The notes beneath the pieces were generated by a model. The model searched no databases and was not told the origin of the DNA. It saw only the letters and a program-made list of their open reading frames with translations. The translations under genes were made by a program, and so were the position numbers. From positions 1,943,001-2,007,000 of the forward strand of contig OY783220.1 of NCBI GenBank assembly GCA_963678705.1: a DNA stretch of 64,000 bases, given 5' to 3'. Below, one piece after another: positions 1 to 11,150 of this stretch; position 1 is the first letter of the stretch; each line of letters opens with the position of its first letter. The stretch comes from Panorpa germanica (taxonomy: Eukaryota; Arthropoda; Insecta; Mecoptera; Panorpidae).

Positions 1-933
1 CCTGTTGTTAAACGTGGAACGGTTGCGGATATAGTTTCAACATGCATGCAAAATAGCAGCTTATGGCCACTTTTCAAAATTAAGCATCTGACAATTAATA
101 TGAGAGTTGCGCAAGAAGAAATCGATTTCAAAACGTGGTTATTACAACTTGGAGATGGACTAATTAATGATAGTCCAGATAGTGTAGTAAACATGGTTAA
201 AATTCCAAATAAATTCATTTCTGACAAACCATTAGTCGATGAAATATACGGCGATATTAATTTAGTTAGTGTTGATGAATTAAAATCTCGCGTAATTTTA
301 TGTCCATTAAATGAAGACACATTACAGATTAATGAAAAAATTTTAAATTTATTGGATGGGGAACAATTTTGCTGTCTAAGTCATGACTCTGTTTCAACTG
401 ATTCTGATGCAGAACAAAATCATTTCCCAGTAGAATTTTTAAATAGTTTGACACCATCGGGTATGCCTCCACATAAATTAAATTTAAAAATAGGTGCAAT
501 TATTATGCTCTTAAGAAATATGAATGCTAATAGTGGACTTTGTAATGGAACCCGTTTAATTGTAAAACATATGTATACATCTGTAATAGATGCAGAAATA
601 ATTACTGGAAGTCACACTGGTGATCGCGCTCTTATTCCTAAAATAGTTTTAGCTCCTTCTGATATAAATCTTCCATTTATACTTAAAAGAGTTCAGTTTC
701 CTGTTCGATTAGCATTTGCTATGACAATAAATAAATCACAAGGTCAAACTTTTGAAAAAGTAGGTGTTTTATTACGGGAACCCGTTTTTACTCATGGCCA
801 ATTATATGTCGCGTTTTCAAGGGTTAAATCATCCAATAATTTAAAAATTGAAACATTAACTTCTGTTACTAAATCAAAGAAAGATATATTTACATCCAAT
901 GTTGTTTATAAAAATGTACTTCTATTAGAATAG
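1..933 (+). CDS. Helitron Rep/helicase, C-terminal part (5' end outside window)
   Basis: The frame is open from base 1 to the TAG at 931-933, about 310 codons. The first ATG at 46 is internal, because residues before it (PVVKRGTVADIV) already match the family. This is the C-terminal end of the PIF1-like SF1B helicase fused to the Rep nuclease in Helitrons. In the family it unwinds donor DNA during rolling-circle transposition. Visible motifs, numbered from base 1, are LCNGTRLIV near residue 180, FAMTINKSQGQTF near 239 (helicase motif V/VI region) and GQLYVAFSRV near 266. There is no internal stop or frameshift, so this copy may be young. The Rep domain and Walker motifs would lie to the left of the window. 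A cellular PIF1 helicase is unlikely given the Helitron-specific spacing and the tandem array downstream. Confidence 0.9.
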   Translation, partial: PVVKRGTVADIVSTCMQNSSLWPLFKIKHLTINMRVAQEEIDFKTWLLQLGDGLINDSPDSVVNMVKIPNKFISDKPLVDEIYGDINLVSVDELKSRVILCPLNEDTLQINEKILNLLDGEQFCCLSHDSVSTDSDAEQNHFPVEFLNSLTPSGMPPHKLNLKIGAIIMLLRNMNANSGLCNGTRLIVKHMYTSVIDAEIITGSHTGDRALIPKIVLAPSDINLPFILKRVQFPVRLAFAMTINKSQGQTFEKVGVLLREPVFTHGQLYVAFSRVKSSNNLKIETLTSVTKSKKDIFTSNVVYKNVLLLE

Positions 934-1026
934 ATACCTCCAATACCTTTTGCTATTTTATCTGCTATTCGAGTTTTATAAGTAATAATATTATAATTCA
1001 TCATGTTCAAGTCAAATAATAGTGTC

Positions 1027-2395
1027 CTTAAATTTTAGATTCTCTTTACGTATTTTTCTTTTAGCAGTCATTTGTTAAACAAATACTCTGATCGGGAGAG
1101 TGAGATTATCATTTAATTGCTTCTAGATAGATATAATTGAGATTTATTTTTTAAGTTCTCATTATTTTTTTATTATATAGTTCACATTAATTTTTACATA
1201 ATTAAACTATTAACCTTAAAACCTTTTATCGTCTTTACGGTTCGAAATTATTTACTCTTTGCGATTTCACCTGTTTTCCGTGTTTTATAAGTAATGATGT
1301 TTTATTTTATCATTTTTAACCCAAATAGTACTTTAAATTTTAGATTCTCTTTACGTATTTTTCTATTGGCTTTCATTTGTTAAACAAATACTCTGGTCGG
1401 GAGAGTGAGATTATCATTTGATTGCTTTTAGATTGGTATAATTGAGATTTATTATTTAAGTTCTTATTATTATTTTATTATTTACTCTTAAATTTTAGAT
1501 TCTCTTTACGTATTTTTCTATTGGCTTTCATTTGTTAAACAAATACTCTGGTCGGGAGAGTGAGATTATCATTTAATTGCTTTTAGATAGGTATAATTGA
1601 GATTTATTATTTAAGTTCTTATTATTATTTTATTATTTACTCTTAAATTTTAGATTCTCTTTACGTATTTTTCTATTGGCTTTTATTTGTTAAACAAATA
1701 CTCTGGTCGGGAGAGTGAGATTATCATTTAATTGCTTTTAGATAGGTATAATTGAGATTTATTATTTAAGTTCTTATTATTATTTTATTATTTACTCTTA
1801 AATTTTAGATTCTCTTTACGTATTTTTCTATTGGCTTTCATTTGTTAAACAAATACTCTGGTCGGGAGAGTGAGATTATCATTTGATTGCTTTTAGATAG
1901 GTATAATTGAGATTTATTATTTAAGTTTTTATTATTATTTTATTATTTACTCTTAAATTTTAGATTCTCTTTACGTATTTTTCTATTGGCTTTCATTTGT
2001 TAAACAAATACTCTGGTCGGGAGAGTGAGATTATCATTTGATTGCTTTTAGATAGGTATAATTGAGATTTATTATTTAAGTTCTCATTTTTATTTTATTA
2101 TTTACCCTTAGATGAAAGTGTTATATATATTATATTGTGTGTACGAAGCGATGTACTCTTTGCCATTTTACCTGCTTTTCGTGTTTTAAAAGTTATAGTG
2201 TTATATTTCATTGTTTTCAAGCCAAATAGTAGTGTTTTTAAATTTTAAATTCTCTTTCCGTATTTTTCTTTTAGCAGTAATTTGTTAAACAAATACTCTG
2301 ATCGGGAGAGTGAGATTATCATTTAATTGCTTTTAGATAGGTATAATTGAGATTTATTATTTAAGTACTTATTATTACTTTATTACTTACTTTTA
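1027..2395 (+). repeat. Tandem array with 155-bp core unit in Helitron tail
   Basis: Core copies start near 1027, 1332, 1487, 1642, 1797, 1952 and 2240. The four middle steps are almost exactly 155 bp and the copies nearly identical. Each core holds a TTTGTTAAACAAA palindrome and the motif TCGGGAGAGTGAG. The first and last copies are more diverged. A second block of about 130-150 bp (946-1026, 1183-1330, 2105-2239) precedes cores 1, 2 and 7, so the pattern is A-B-A-B-B-B-B-B-A-B. This suggests an older 300-bp unit whose core was later amplified. Confidence 0.9.
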
Positions 2396-2520
2396 GATGT
2401 AAGTGTTATATATATTATATATGTTATTGGCATTTTATTTGTTTTCAGATTAATACATATCCTTTTATGAATTCTTTCCTTTTTATAATCCTATGTTGGT
2501 CCTCTCCTCTCCCGACAACG

Positions 2521-3940
2521 AAGTTTCAAATTTATAAAATTCAGTCATATTCATATTGAAATAACTTCTACATAACTACATGCATGCTACATTATCATAT
2601 GAATAATATATTTTAAAAATTTGTTTCATATTCTTTACCTGCTCGCTGGTGTTGTCGCATGATTTATTTGATAACGTTTAGAAAAAATACTCTTATTTAC
2701 AAATCATTAATCATAATACATTTTTAAGTGTAGTCTAATGTGTAATAACTGTTACCAGATCAGTATTTTTATTACAACGTTTGCAGATAAATTAACTAAA
2801 AAGAATATTTCCTTTTTAAATTATAAATTATGCTTTCATATTATTAATTATTAATACGAATATTGCTATTACAAATAATTAACATTAAATATTAATCATT
2901 TGTCTGAAATACGGTAAAAAGTAACCTAAAATACCTTTACGACACAATAATATATAACAGCATGATGATACAATCATATCATTATGCTGAGATTCTTTAA
3001 AATAACATAACATTCTGAGGTATTATGCTTTTTAAATAGATTTTTAAACAAATGAATTAATGCTTTTGATGTTGAAAAACATTATTTTTGTGTTTAATTT
3101 TTGTGAAATAACTACTACAAATATTATTACTATTCTATATTATCCTTTTATTAAAAATAAATACAATATATTCTTCATGTTGTTTAAGACGATCATGCAA
3201 GTACGATGTAAATTAATGTTATTGTAATTTACAGAGCGAAAAAAGGGCCGTGGCAATAAGAAGTTCAGCAAATTGATCGTGTATATTTATAAAATGCAAC
3301 AAAGGCCCGGCTTACGGGAAATTCATTATCTATTATTCTGATAAACAATTCAATGAAGCAGATATTAGTGCTGTTCATCACATGTACAAACTGTAAGTGC
3401 ATAATTTATTTGTTTTGCATTCAGTATATTTGCTTTATTTATTTATGAAGAATGCTTCTTTTAGGAGGGGAATAATAAAGTGCTACTATTTAAATGCTAA
3501 ACCTGGAATAGTAATGAGATAATAACCGCCAACATCACAGAAGACTACTGTCCTACTATCACAGAAGATGTTATATCCACACCGATTAAGGCATGACAAT
3601 CTGAAACGACAGTGCGTTAATAGCTATACGTTTATGAAGAAACAACAAAAATGATAACAACATGAAAAATACAAAGAATACTATTTACTGGTCAATGAAG
3701 AAATAATTTTAATTATATATATTAAAGTGTACGAAAAATGAAGACGATATATATAAATTTATATTTAATATATTTAACAGAAATATTTAAATTTAATTAT
3801 GAAACATTTAAAAATTATTATAAAACTAGAATTTTAATTTTTTTTTTATATGATATAATAAGTAAATCCTGTAGAATATTTGTTCCAATAAGCAATTTTA
3901 AAGTAGTAGATCATATAAGATGAAATACAACATTTCCATT
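2521..3940. other. AT-rich stretch, no gene seen
   Basis: No coding region or recognisable family was found. The 61-codon frame at 3738-3923 is very AT-rich, resembles nothing and is probably chance. The right end may already belong to the Helitron that finishes at 4104. Confidence 0.5.
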
Positions 3941-3944
3941 TTAA

Positions 3945-4104
3945 AATATTTATTTATTTCATGTACGAGTATGATATCTAAAAAATAGCGACAGTGCTTT
4001 TCTAATTTTATTATGAAAAATTTGAAATGAAATTACGTATTACTTTATGAAATTCAAATAATATATATTAAACAGACGTCGCTTTGCGACGGGGTAAAAG
4101 CTAG
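3945..4104 (+). mobile_element. Helitron 3' terminus (non-autonomous copy)
   Basis: GTCGC (4078-4082), loop TTT and GCGAC (4086-4090) form the subterminal hairpin. It is followed by GGGGTAAAAG and CTAG at 4101-4104, then a T, as expected for Helitron insertion between A and T. The preceding 100 bp resemble the ends of the copies at 4770-4886 and 5000-5100. The 5' end was not located. Confidence 0.75.
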
Positions 4105-4129
4105 TATGTTTATATTCTTATATTCTTAT

Positions 4130-4886
4130 ATGTTTATATTCTTATATGTTTACGCGATTCGTATGGTAGCTCCTAAAACGGCTCCGTCAATGTTTCTGAA
4201 AATTTCCTATTTCGTAGAGAAACGGATTCTAAGACTTTTGGCGTCCCCGGATTTTTCCCTGAATTTCCTGAAAACTCGTAATTTTGGAAAAACTGGAAAA
4301 AAAGTGAGCCCTTTTTTGCTGTATTACTTTTAATTCGTAAAAGATAGAAAGTTGAAATTTTGCATGTGTATTAGGGTGTTTAATTCTGACATTTTTTAAA
4401 AACTAGAAATTCATAAATTGAAAAAGGGGGGGTTAAAGAAATTTGGGGGCCCGGTAGGGAACTTCAGAGAAAGTTCATATTCTGGATTCTAGAATAATTA
4501 AGTATATTATTAATAAAAAAAAATTCAAAATTTTAAAATTTTATTTGGGGGCACGGGGGCAGTATTTGCCGAGAGTAAAAATTGTGCTAGAAAGTTGAAA
4601 TTTTGTATATAGGCTAACCTTGGTAACTTATTTACGAATCGAAAAAAAAAATCCCAAATTTTGAAAAAAAGTTGCTCAAATAACGCATAAAATTAAAAAT
4701 ATTTTTTATTTTGATAAAAAAAAAATATTTTTTTAGTCAATTTATATGTGTCAATGTATTGTGCGCGAGTTTATTTATTATTTCAATTTAAAAATAGAAT
4801 TAAATATGAAATGTAATTACGAATTATTTTATTGGATTCAAATCATACACGACAAAAAGATAGCGCATTGCGACGGGGGTAAACTC
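4130..4886 (+). repeat. Left arm of large inverted repeat (Helitron-derived)
   Basis: This arm aligns over its whole length, with few differences, to the reverse complement of 4998-5741. It starts in repeats of TTCTTATATG and ends in a hairpin-like GCGCATTGCGACGGGGGTAAA followed by CTC instead of CTAG. Its 3' end is therefore a modified Helitron end. The frame at 4106-4333 and the minus frame at 5455-5805 are the same sequence read in the two arms and are not genes. Confidence 0.9.
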
Positions 4887-4932
4887 TATGGAAGTTAAAT
4901 TTGACATGAAATTAAAGCCACACACAAAAGAG

Positions 4933-4963
4933 AGACGTCGCTTGCGACGGGGGTAAAAGCTAG
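4933..4963 (+). mobile_element. Second Helitron 3' end, in the inverted-repeat spacer
   Basis: CGTCGC-TT-GCGACG is followed by GGGGTAAAAG and CTAG at 4960-4963, then T. It lies in the 111-bp spacer between the arms. Only about 75 bp separate it from the end of the left arm, so its own body must be very short or lost. Confidence 0.7.
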
Positions 4964-4997
4964 TATAAATATATACTTGGGACTTTATAATATACTT

Positions 4998-5741
4998 GAG
5001 TTTACCCCCTTCGCAATGCGACGTCTTTTTGGCGTGTATCATTTGAATCCAATAAAATAATTTGTAATTAAATTTCATATTTAACTGTTCTATTTTTAAA
5101 TTGAAATAATAAATAAACTCGCGCACATATACACACATATAAGTTGACTAAAAAAATATTATTTTTTTATCAAAATAAAAAATATTTTCAATTTATGCGT
5201 TATTTGACCAACTTTTTTTCAAAATTTGGGATTTTTTTTTTCGATTCGTAAATAAGTTACCAAGGTTAGCCTATATACAAAATTTCAACTTTCTAGCACA
5301 ATTTTTACTCTCGGAAAATACTGCCCCCAAATAAAATTTTGAAATTTTGAATTTTTTTTTATTAATAATATACTTAATTATTCTACAATCCAGAATATGA
5401 ACTTTCTCCAAAGTTCCCTACCGGGCCCCCGAATTTCTTCAACCCCCCCTTTTTCTATTTTTGAAATTCTAATTTTTGAGAAATGTCAGCATTAAATAGC
5501 TTAATACACATGCAAAATTTCAACTTTCTATCTTTTACGACTTGAAAGTAATACAGCAAAAAAGGGATCACTTTTTTTCCAGTTTTTCCAAAATTACGGG
5601 TTTCCAGGAAATTCAGGGGAAAATTCGGGGACGCCAAAAGTCTTAGAATTTTTTTCTCTACAAAATAGGAAATTTTTAAAAACTTCCATGGAGCCGTTTT
5701 CGAGCTACCATACGAATCGCGTAAACATATAAACATATAAG
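4998..5741 (-). repeat. Right arm of large inverted repeat (Helitron-derived)
   Basis: This is the reverse complement of 4130-4886, read from the Helitron-like end (GAGTTTACCCCC at 4998) out to CATATAAACATATAAG. Differences are scattered substitutions and small indels; the deepest stretches, near 5225-5345, are almost identical. Confidence 0.9.
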
Positions 5742-5814
5742 AAAACAAACATACACCTCGGACATTATAATATAGGATAAGAAAACAAACATACACCTCG
5801 GACATTATAATATA
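5736..5814. repeat. 41-bp direct repeat, two copies
   Basis: A unit starting GATAAGAAAACAAACATACA and ending in CTCGGACATTATAATATA occurs twice in tandem at the outer edge of the right arm. It may mark the original 5' terminus of that element. Confidence 0.85.
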
Positions 5815-5859
5815 AGATCTGACTTGAAAAATCTAAACAGTTTAGTTAGGGGCCAGATT

Positions 5860-5901
5860 TTTTTTTGCACCGGGGCCCTTGGTTACCTAGCTACGCCACT
5901 G
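5860..5901 (-). mobile_element. hAT-like terminal sequence, single end
   Basis: On the minus strand the end reads CAGTGGCGTAGCTAGG, the same style of terminus as the complete element at 48122-48433. No partner end was found, so this is a fragment. Confidence 0.5.
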
Positions 5902-5904
5902 ACT

Positions 5905-6255
5905 ATATGTAAACCAACATGTTTACAACATGTGTACCATAAAAAAAAATAGTTTATGCACAGTGTTCTCTCGCTCACAGTATCAAGTCACAATGTGCCA
6001 CTAGATATGTAAGGTATGTAAGGAAACGATCAAAAGTAGCTTACTTTCAACAAATTCTATAAAAAAAACAAATACTACTTGCTGTAATTTTCTTTGTAGA
6101 CAATATTTGTTATATTCCTAATCAATGATTTCAAAACAGTAGTAACAAAATTACCTTTTTATATCACAAAACACCCGTTTCAACATATATAGGTTTCGTA
6201 TGTTAAAAATGCAAATTTTAACACTAAAAATCTCAAAATTTAGTACATTTTTAAA
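5905..6255. other. AT-rich, nothing recognised
   Basis: No coding frame or repeat with a partner in the window was recognised. Confidence 0.5.
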
Positions 6256-6257
6256 TA

Positions 6258-6519
6258 CAGTGTTAAAGAATTGGTCGTTAAAATGCTTTAGACGCCTCTT
6301 TCTTAGATTAGAGCGACAGCGTGTAAAAAATCGGCACCGCCAATTTGTATGAAACTGCAGATTTTCCGCGCAACTTTTAAATAGCAGAAAACGTGTACAT
6401 TTATGTGATTGAATGTACTACTAAATTACGGATTCATTTCCGTGCAATTATTTTTTGCAGTGCAATCTTAGTTCCAGTAAGAGGGTCTAAAGCATTTTTT
6501 CGATCATTGTTTTACAGTG
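6258..6519. mobile_element. TIR element (MITE) with TA target duplication
   Basis: Left end CAGTGTTAAAGAATTGGTCG and right end (minus) CACTGTAAAACAATGATCG continue as about 58-bp imperfect inverted repeats, both containing ATGCTTTAGA. TA flanks both sides (6256-6257, 6520-6521). There is no coding capacity. A TA duplication suits Tc1/mariner-like mobilisation. A half copy lies at 26575-26682. Confidence 0.7.
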
Positions 6520-6529
6520 TAAGTATATA

Positions 6530-8000
6530 TTTGAATTTTAAGATAATCTAATGAAAACTGATTTTCAAGACTCTCGCCCACTGTGTCCTACGTTTATTAC
6601 TTGTTTAGAAAAATTAATTTTATTTCATACTACAGAACCGAAATTACTTTCGTGCCGATGCAATATTTAAGCCATTTACCAGTTTACCAAAAACAAAATA
6701 TTCATAAAATCTTCGGTAGTATCTAGCGTAATGTTCGCTAATATCAAAACAACTGGCTTGACATGTGGTGTTGTTACCAAGTGTAAAACATTCAAGTATG
6801 TCTCCCTATTACGCTCCGTACACTAAGTACAACTAGCGGTACTCCTCTGAGCCCCCTTGTCGAGACGAGTGTTCCCGGCATCCCCTTAAACCCCGAAGCG
6901 CCCCCAAATATTCCGGAGTGCCGACGAACCCTCCAGACTGCATAGTTCAGTGCTCGCTGCCAGTGCATTGATCTGACGCAGCCAACTCCCACTCTATGAG
7001 GGAGGCATCGCAGGGTGGCCGTCGTACTCCCAACAGGGTGGTCAAGCAAGCCATAAAAGTAAATGGAATATTTTAAAAATATGCTTTAGCTTTATGGTGA
7101 AGTTCGAGGATCATTCCGAAAAAGATGAATGGTGCATTTGCAATTTGTTTTCGGATTTGTAAAGAATACTTTATGGTGACGGAATGATCGATCTGTTCCT
7201 TGTTCCTTGGTTTATAGCCGTGTTGTAATGTTACATTGTAAACCTTGCCGAACATTCGACGAACTCCTCAACGTTTTACCGGAAATTCACTTAGCGTTCT
7301 GTGTGTGCTATGCCAGACAGAGACAGTTGTGTAAGTGCATATGAAAGAAGAGCTAACACGTCATATGCAGAGTTGAATATGGTTCCTAAATGTAACACTT
7401 ACGTATTATTTATCACCTGTTTAAATATCATTATTTATGATAAAAATTGTATCTATTCAACAATTAATATTCTTTAGTAAATCGAATTCGAATATTCTAC
7501 AAACAGACGAGCATGAATCTAAAAAATAAATTTTGCTCCAATCATTTAATATGAAAAAGGGGTAAATTTTGAAATGAAATTTAATACGCTAAAAACTTGT
7601 ATAAATCTTTAATTTGATATTTTATAAGTTCTCTCAAATATTTCAGATTCTGTGTTGTACTCATATTCATGTTTGTCAAAGATCAAAGGTTACAGAAATC
7701 TGTTTTTTGCAGATATCTTGTTTCCTACACCCTGAACGGCATTTATAGTTATTAGTAAAGCTGTAGAGCATAAAATTCTCTACAAATTTAATATTATGCA
7801 ATTTTTCGTATTATCAACCGTTCCCGATCAGTGTATTGGATAATACGACCTCGAGATATATTTTTGCTGCAAGGATATATTATATAGGTTAGGTGAAAAA
7901 TATTACGTTAAATACAACATAAGTTTATGTTTTGTTTATGTGAATGTCTATGTGAGAAGTAGTAAAATTACGTATGAACGAGCTTGTAGCAAGCTATCAC
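6530..8000. other. Intergenic, with a GC-rich islet at 6830-7045
   Basis: The islet (CCCGGCATCCCC, CCCCGAAGCGCCCCC) stands out from 70% AT surroundings. It has an open 85-codon minus frame (6792-7049) with no family I recognise. It may be a retroelement 5' region. The rest is AT-rich and unassigned. Confidence 0.4.
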
Positions 8001-8255
8001 AATTTGGTGGGCAAAAGCATTGATGCTTGATGCAGACTGCTTTGTGTTTGTGTTCATTCCAGGACCAGAGTTATATTTTCTGAATTTCGTTGTTATATAA
8101 TTAAATTGATTGTTATTAAACTTACAAGGCAGCGTTGTAGTGCACATATGAGGCCACGACACCATAAATACTTCCAACATATAATAGGAGAGCGTTGGTG
8201 ATATGACTTAGCATCGTAACTAGGCTGACTCAAAATAAATTAAATTAAAAAAAGA
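8000..8255. repeat. Dispersed repeat A, copy 1
   Basis: Same orientation as 40490-40725. Shared landmarks are AGACTGCT, AGGCCACGA, CGTTGGTGATA, TTAGCATCG and TAGGCTGAC, in order. About 250 bp, noncoding, class unknown. Confidence 0.75.
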
Positions 8256-8985
8256 TAGATTTCATTTTATGTGTCTTGCAGGCACCCGGTGTGAACGCAG
8301 CTACAAATCCACCACACTTTTGCAACATTTGCTTTATTTAATGAACATTTCTCTATGTAATTTAAGACAATGTAATACAAATTCTACATATAACTTTCTA
8401 CTTTTATTAGTTATTAAAATTATGATTAAAAAATATTACGAGTACCACTAAAATAAAACTGGTTGATTTTCAGTGAAGTAACGTAACGACCGTGAAACAA
8501 TGTTGTAAGTATTGAAAAGCAAATTGTAATTAGTAAATATTAATTAATACACTTTTGTATTGTCAAGTTGTGTTGGTGTGTGTAGTGGTTTGGTTATTCT
8601 AACTTGCTGCTTATTTTTTGGATATTGCAGGACTTTTCTTTTATTTCTTCCCGGATTTGACAAGATAGTTAAGTAGGAACAGAGCTTTCTATAATTAATG
8701 AATTTGATGTAGCAGCTATTTTTCAAAAGCTGCATAAACGCAAGATGATTTTTGGTGTAATTATTAGCTATTAAGCAAGAACTTTCGAAGCGCAATCAGG
8801 AGCCACGCAAACAAAGCAAATGTTTGACCGAATGAGCGTTATCTGGTACACGGATTCCCAAAATTTGAATTAGTTTATCATGTTTACAAAAGATATCGTT
8901 GACACGTATTTTATAAGTTTGATATCACCGAAAAATGCTATAAATTAGAGAAAAAAATAATAATAATAATGTGAATGTTTAAATG
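8256..8985. other. AT-rich, no gene seen
   Basis: Small frames only. There is an (AAT)n run near 8955-8970. Confidence 0.5.
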
Positions 8986-8989
8986 TTGT

Positions 8990-9150
8990 TTTTAATTTTC
9001 AATTTAATTTTAATTGTATAGCATATTCGTAGTCAATCCCTGTTCCATTTTTAATATAGAATTTAATTTACATTTTCTTTGATTTTTAGAACCTTACAAG
9101 GTCCAATCTTTCTGAATTAAAGAATACTACATTAAATATCATTACATTAC
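8990..9150. repeat. Dispersed repeat B, copy 1
   Basis: Shares GTATAGCATAT, TTACAAGGTCCAAT and AATACTACATTAAA in order with 40180-40315, same orientation. Confidence 0.65.
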
Positions 9151-9170
9151 ATTACATTACATTAATACAT
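9138..9170. repeat. (ATTAC)n microsatellite
   Basis: About five perfect ATTAC/CATTA units. Confidence 0.9.
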
Positions 9171-9340
9171 TAAATCAATTGTTACGTGGGTTCAGACAAA
9201 CTGCAAGTGCGACAAGACGAAGAACTGGAGTCCCTCGGCCCAGTAGATAACCTGAGAGCATTGAGAAGTGAGAGCTTCAATGTTGCAATCACCCCCCACG
9301 CGATTCTTTCCCCCCACGGCTAGAGGAGGTGGATTTAGGA

Positions 9341-9714
9341 GACACCTGGTTTCATCAAGACGGTACAACGTCACACACTTTAAGAGCATCAATGGCGGTT
9401 TTGAGAGAACGCTTCGCCTCATCTCAATAAGAGGCGATTTGGAGCGACTGGCCCGCTCTCCCGATTTGTCCCCTTGTGATTTTTTTCTATGGGGTTTTGC
9501 GAAATATCTTGTTTATGTGAATAACACATGCTCGAGTAATGGCACGAGTCATGACAAATACCAGAAATCGGTTTACTCAGTGTATGAAGAATGGGGAACG
9601 TCACTGAAACAAAACTTTATGTATGTGCCTACATTATAAAAAACAAATTAAAATTTTCTGATTCATACAATGGGTTTTATTAAGTTTTGAAAAAAGGAAG
9701 TTATGCTGCCGCAC
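9341..9714 (+). pseudogene. Mariner-like (IS630/Tc1 superfamily) transposase remnant, C-terminal half
   Basis: Frame 2 from 9341 reads DTWFHQDGTTSHTLRASM and then MAVLRERF before a stop. From about 9420 frame 1 continues GDLERLARSPDLSPCDFFLWG and on to the stop at 9637. Together these are the middle and end of a DDE transposase: the WFxQDGA-SH motif carries the second catalytic Asp, and SPDLSPCDFFLWG carries the third acidic region. The frame break near 9415-9420 makes it inactive. About 55 bp after the stop, GGAAGTTATGCTGCCGCAC (9696-9714) matches the terminus next to the transposase start at 17821-18030, so it is read as a terminal inverted repeat. The N-terminal half and left terminus were not found. 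Confidence 0.8.
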
Positions 9715-10915
9715 ATGCTATTATACTTAATTAGTACTATATAAGTTTTCGGCGGTCGTAATTTGAACTATATGTAACTTTTTTCTATTTCAGGTATAAT
9801 TAACGTTTATTTACAGTAACAAGAAATCGTACAATGTTATAAATAAACTACTTGTCGTGAGATACGGAATCCCGACACGCCGCGTTTATTGAAACCAGTG
9901 TGCCGGTTAGTACATGCTACATGGTCGTAACTGGTAACTGGCGCATATAGTCTCATATACAGTTGCTCTAATCTACTAACCTTGTAGATTATTTCAATGC
10001 CAGACAACACATGAAAGTTCACTGACCAAAATTTCATCATTATCAAACAGTAAGTCACCAGTTAGTGGATGGCAAGACACATAACACTCTAGTCAGTCAC
10101 TCTAAACACTCGACCTCAGCCCAACTCGGCCTGCCAAACAAATGTATGCACAATGAAACGAACTGTGTCTGGTAGCTAGTCCGGTGATCCGAAAGCGCTA
10201 ACCGCAAATGATAACGACTATAAGACATTTTATTTATCAACAACGGTCCTTATATTTGTGGAAAGAAACCAAAATGTTTGCTTGTGCGTCTATGAAGACG
10301 GAAACTGAATCAACAATACTATATGCATAGATTTATTTATGATAAGGAAAGTGCAATGCTTTCATTGACATAATGGATATATTGTTGTACGAATTTTGCA
10401 TAAATATGTTTTAATTATTAAAAACTCTACTATGTGGTTAACGAGATGTAAAGTAGCCGAGACCATTGTCAGGCAACGCTCGTTTTCAGCACCATATTTT
10501 CCAGGTTTGATTTTTATCAAAGTTGAATGGGCTTGTGTCCTCATTTCTTAGTGGTCGATTTTTAAATTGTTGATTGAAATTGATGTTAATAAATGTGTAT
10601 TAGCGTGTCTATTTTATTAAATATCTAAATATTGACGGAGATATAGCAATTTAAAGTTTGAATTGTAGTTTTACCGCTAGAAATGGTCGTTCATATTTGT
10701 ATGACGTGAAATGCATTTTAACGTCAGTTATTTGTTGAGTAGGTCAGTGCTGTGGTAATGTTCTGTAGCTGTTTGTAGTCGAAATAATCAAGTCAAGTCA
10801 AAGAATAATAAGTTTTTATTTTATTTAACCTGGTTACGGCAGACATAATATTGAAATTTGATTGTTCCTTGAAATAGCTGTAAATAATATTTGATATATA
10901 AATATATATAGCAGA
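9715..10915. other. No gene recognised
   Basis: A moderately GC stretch at 9860-10200 contains short frames on both strands, with no motif or repeat partner. The rest is AT-rich. Confidence 0.5.
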
Positions 10916-10919
10916 GATT

Positions 10920-11150
10920 TATGAGCTGTAAGGTTGGTAACCTTACACAAGGATTGTGATGTCACATGCATGCACTTGGAATGTGTACAACGTTGAATCC
11001 CTTTAATAATTAAAGAGACAAAATGACTTTTTTAATTGTTAATATCTCTTAACATATAAGAAGTTATTAAAAAATAATTGATCATTTGAGGTTCTAGTAA
11101 CCCACTTTATCAATATATAGTACACTTTTATAGAAATTAAGACATAGGAC
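10920..11150 (-). repeat. Dispersed repeat C, copy 1 (inverted)
   Basis: The minus strand reads CTATATATTGATAAAGTGGG, then AGAACCTCAAATGATC, a run of AATTAAAAAAGTCAT, and TTATTAAAGGGATTCAACGTT. The same landmarks in the same order are at 14075-14345. Noncoding, class unknown. Confidence 0.7.

Larger units (their letters stand above)
1..2520 (+). mobile_element. 3' portion of an autonomous Helitron
   Basis: The element comprises the helicase C-terminus, an AT-rich tail and a tandem array, ending in or near CTCTCCCGAC at about 2505-2514. That decamer is the exact reverse complement of GTCGGGAGAG, which occurs in most units of the array. Subterminal inverted motifs plus minisatellites are known from the Helentron/Helitron2 branch. 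A typical CTRR end with a hairpin was not found here, so the 3' boundary is approximate. Confidence 0.6.

Noticed and set aside
1027-2395. Regularly spaced repeats as a CRISPR array
   Set aside because: Units are 155 bp and repeated in full, with no unique spacers, in eukaryotic DNA inside a Helitron.
4106-5805. Two related ORFs on opposite strands as a gene pair
   Set aside because: They are the same noncoding repeat read in the two arms of the inverted repeat, with no conserved protein features.
6792-7049. 85-codon GC-rich minus ORF as a gene
   Set aside because: No recognisable domain and an isolated composition; more likely retroelement debris.
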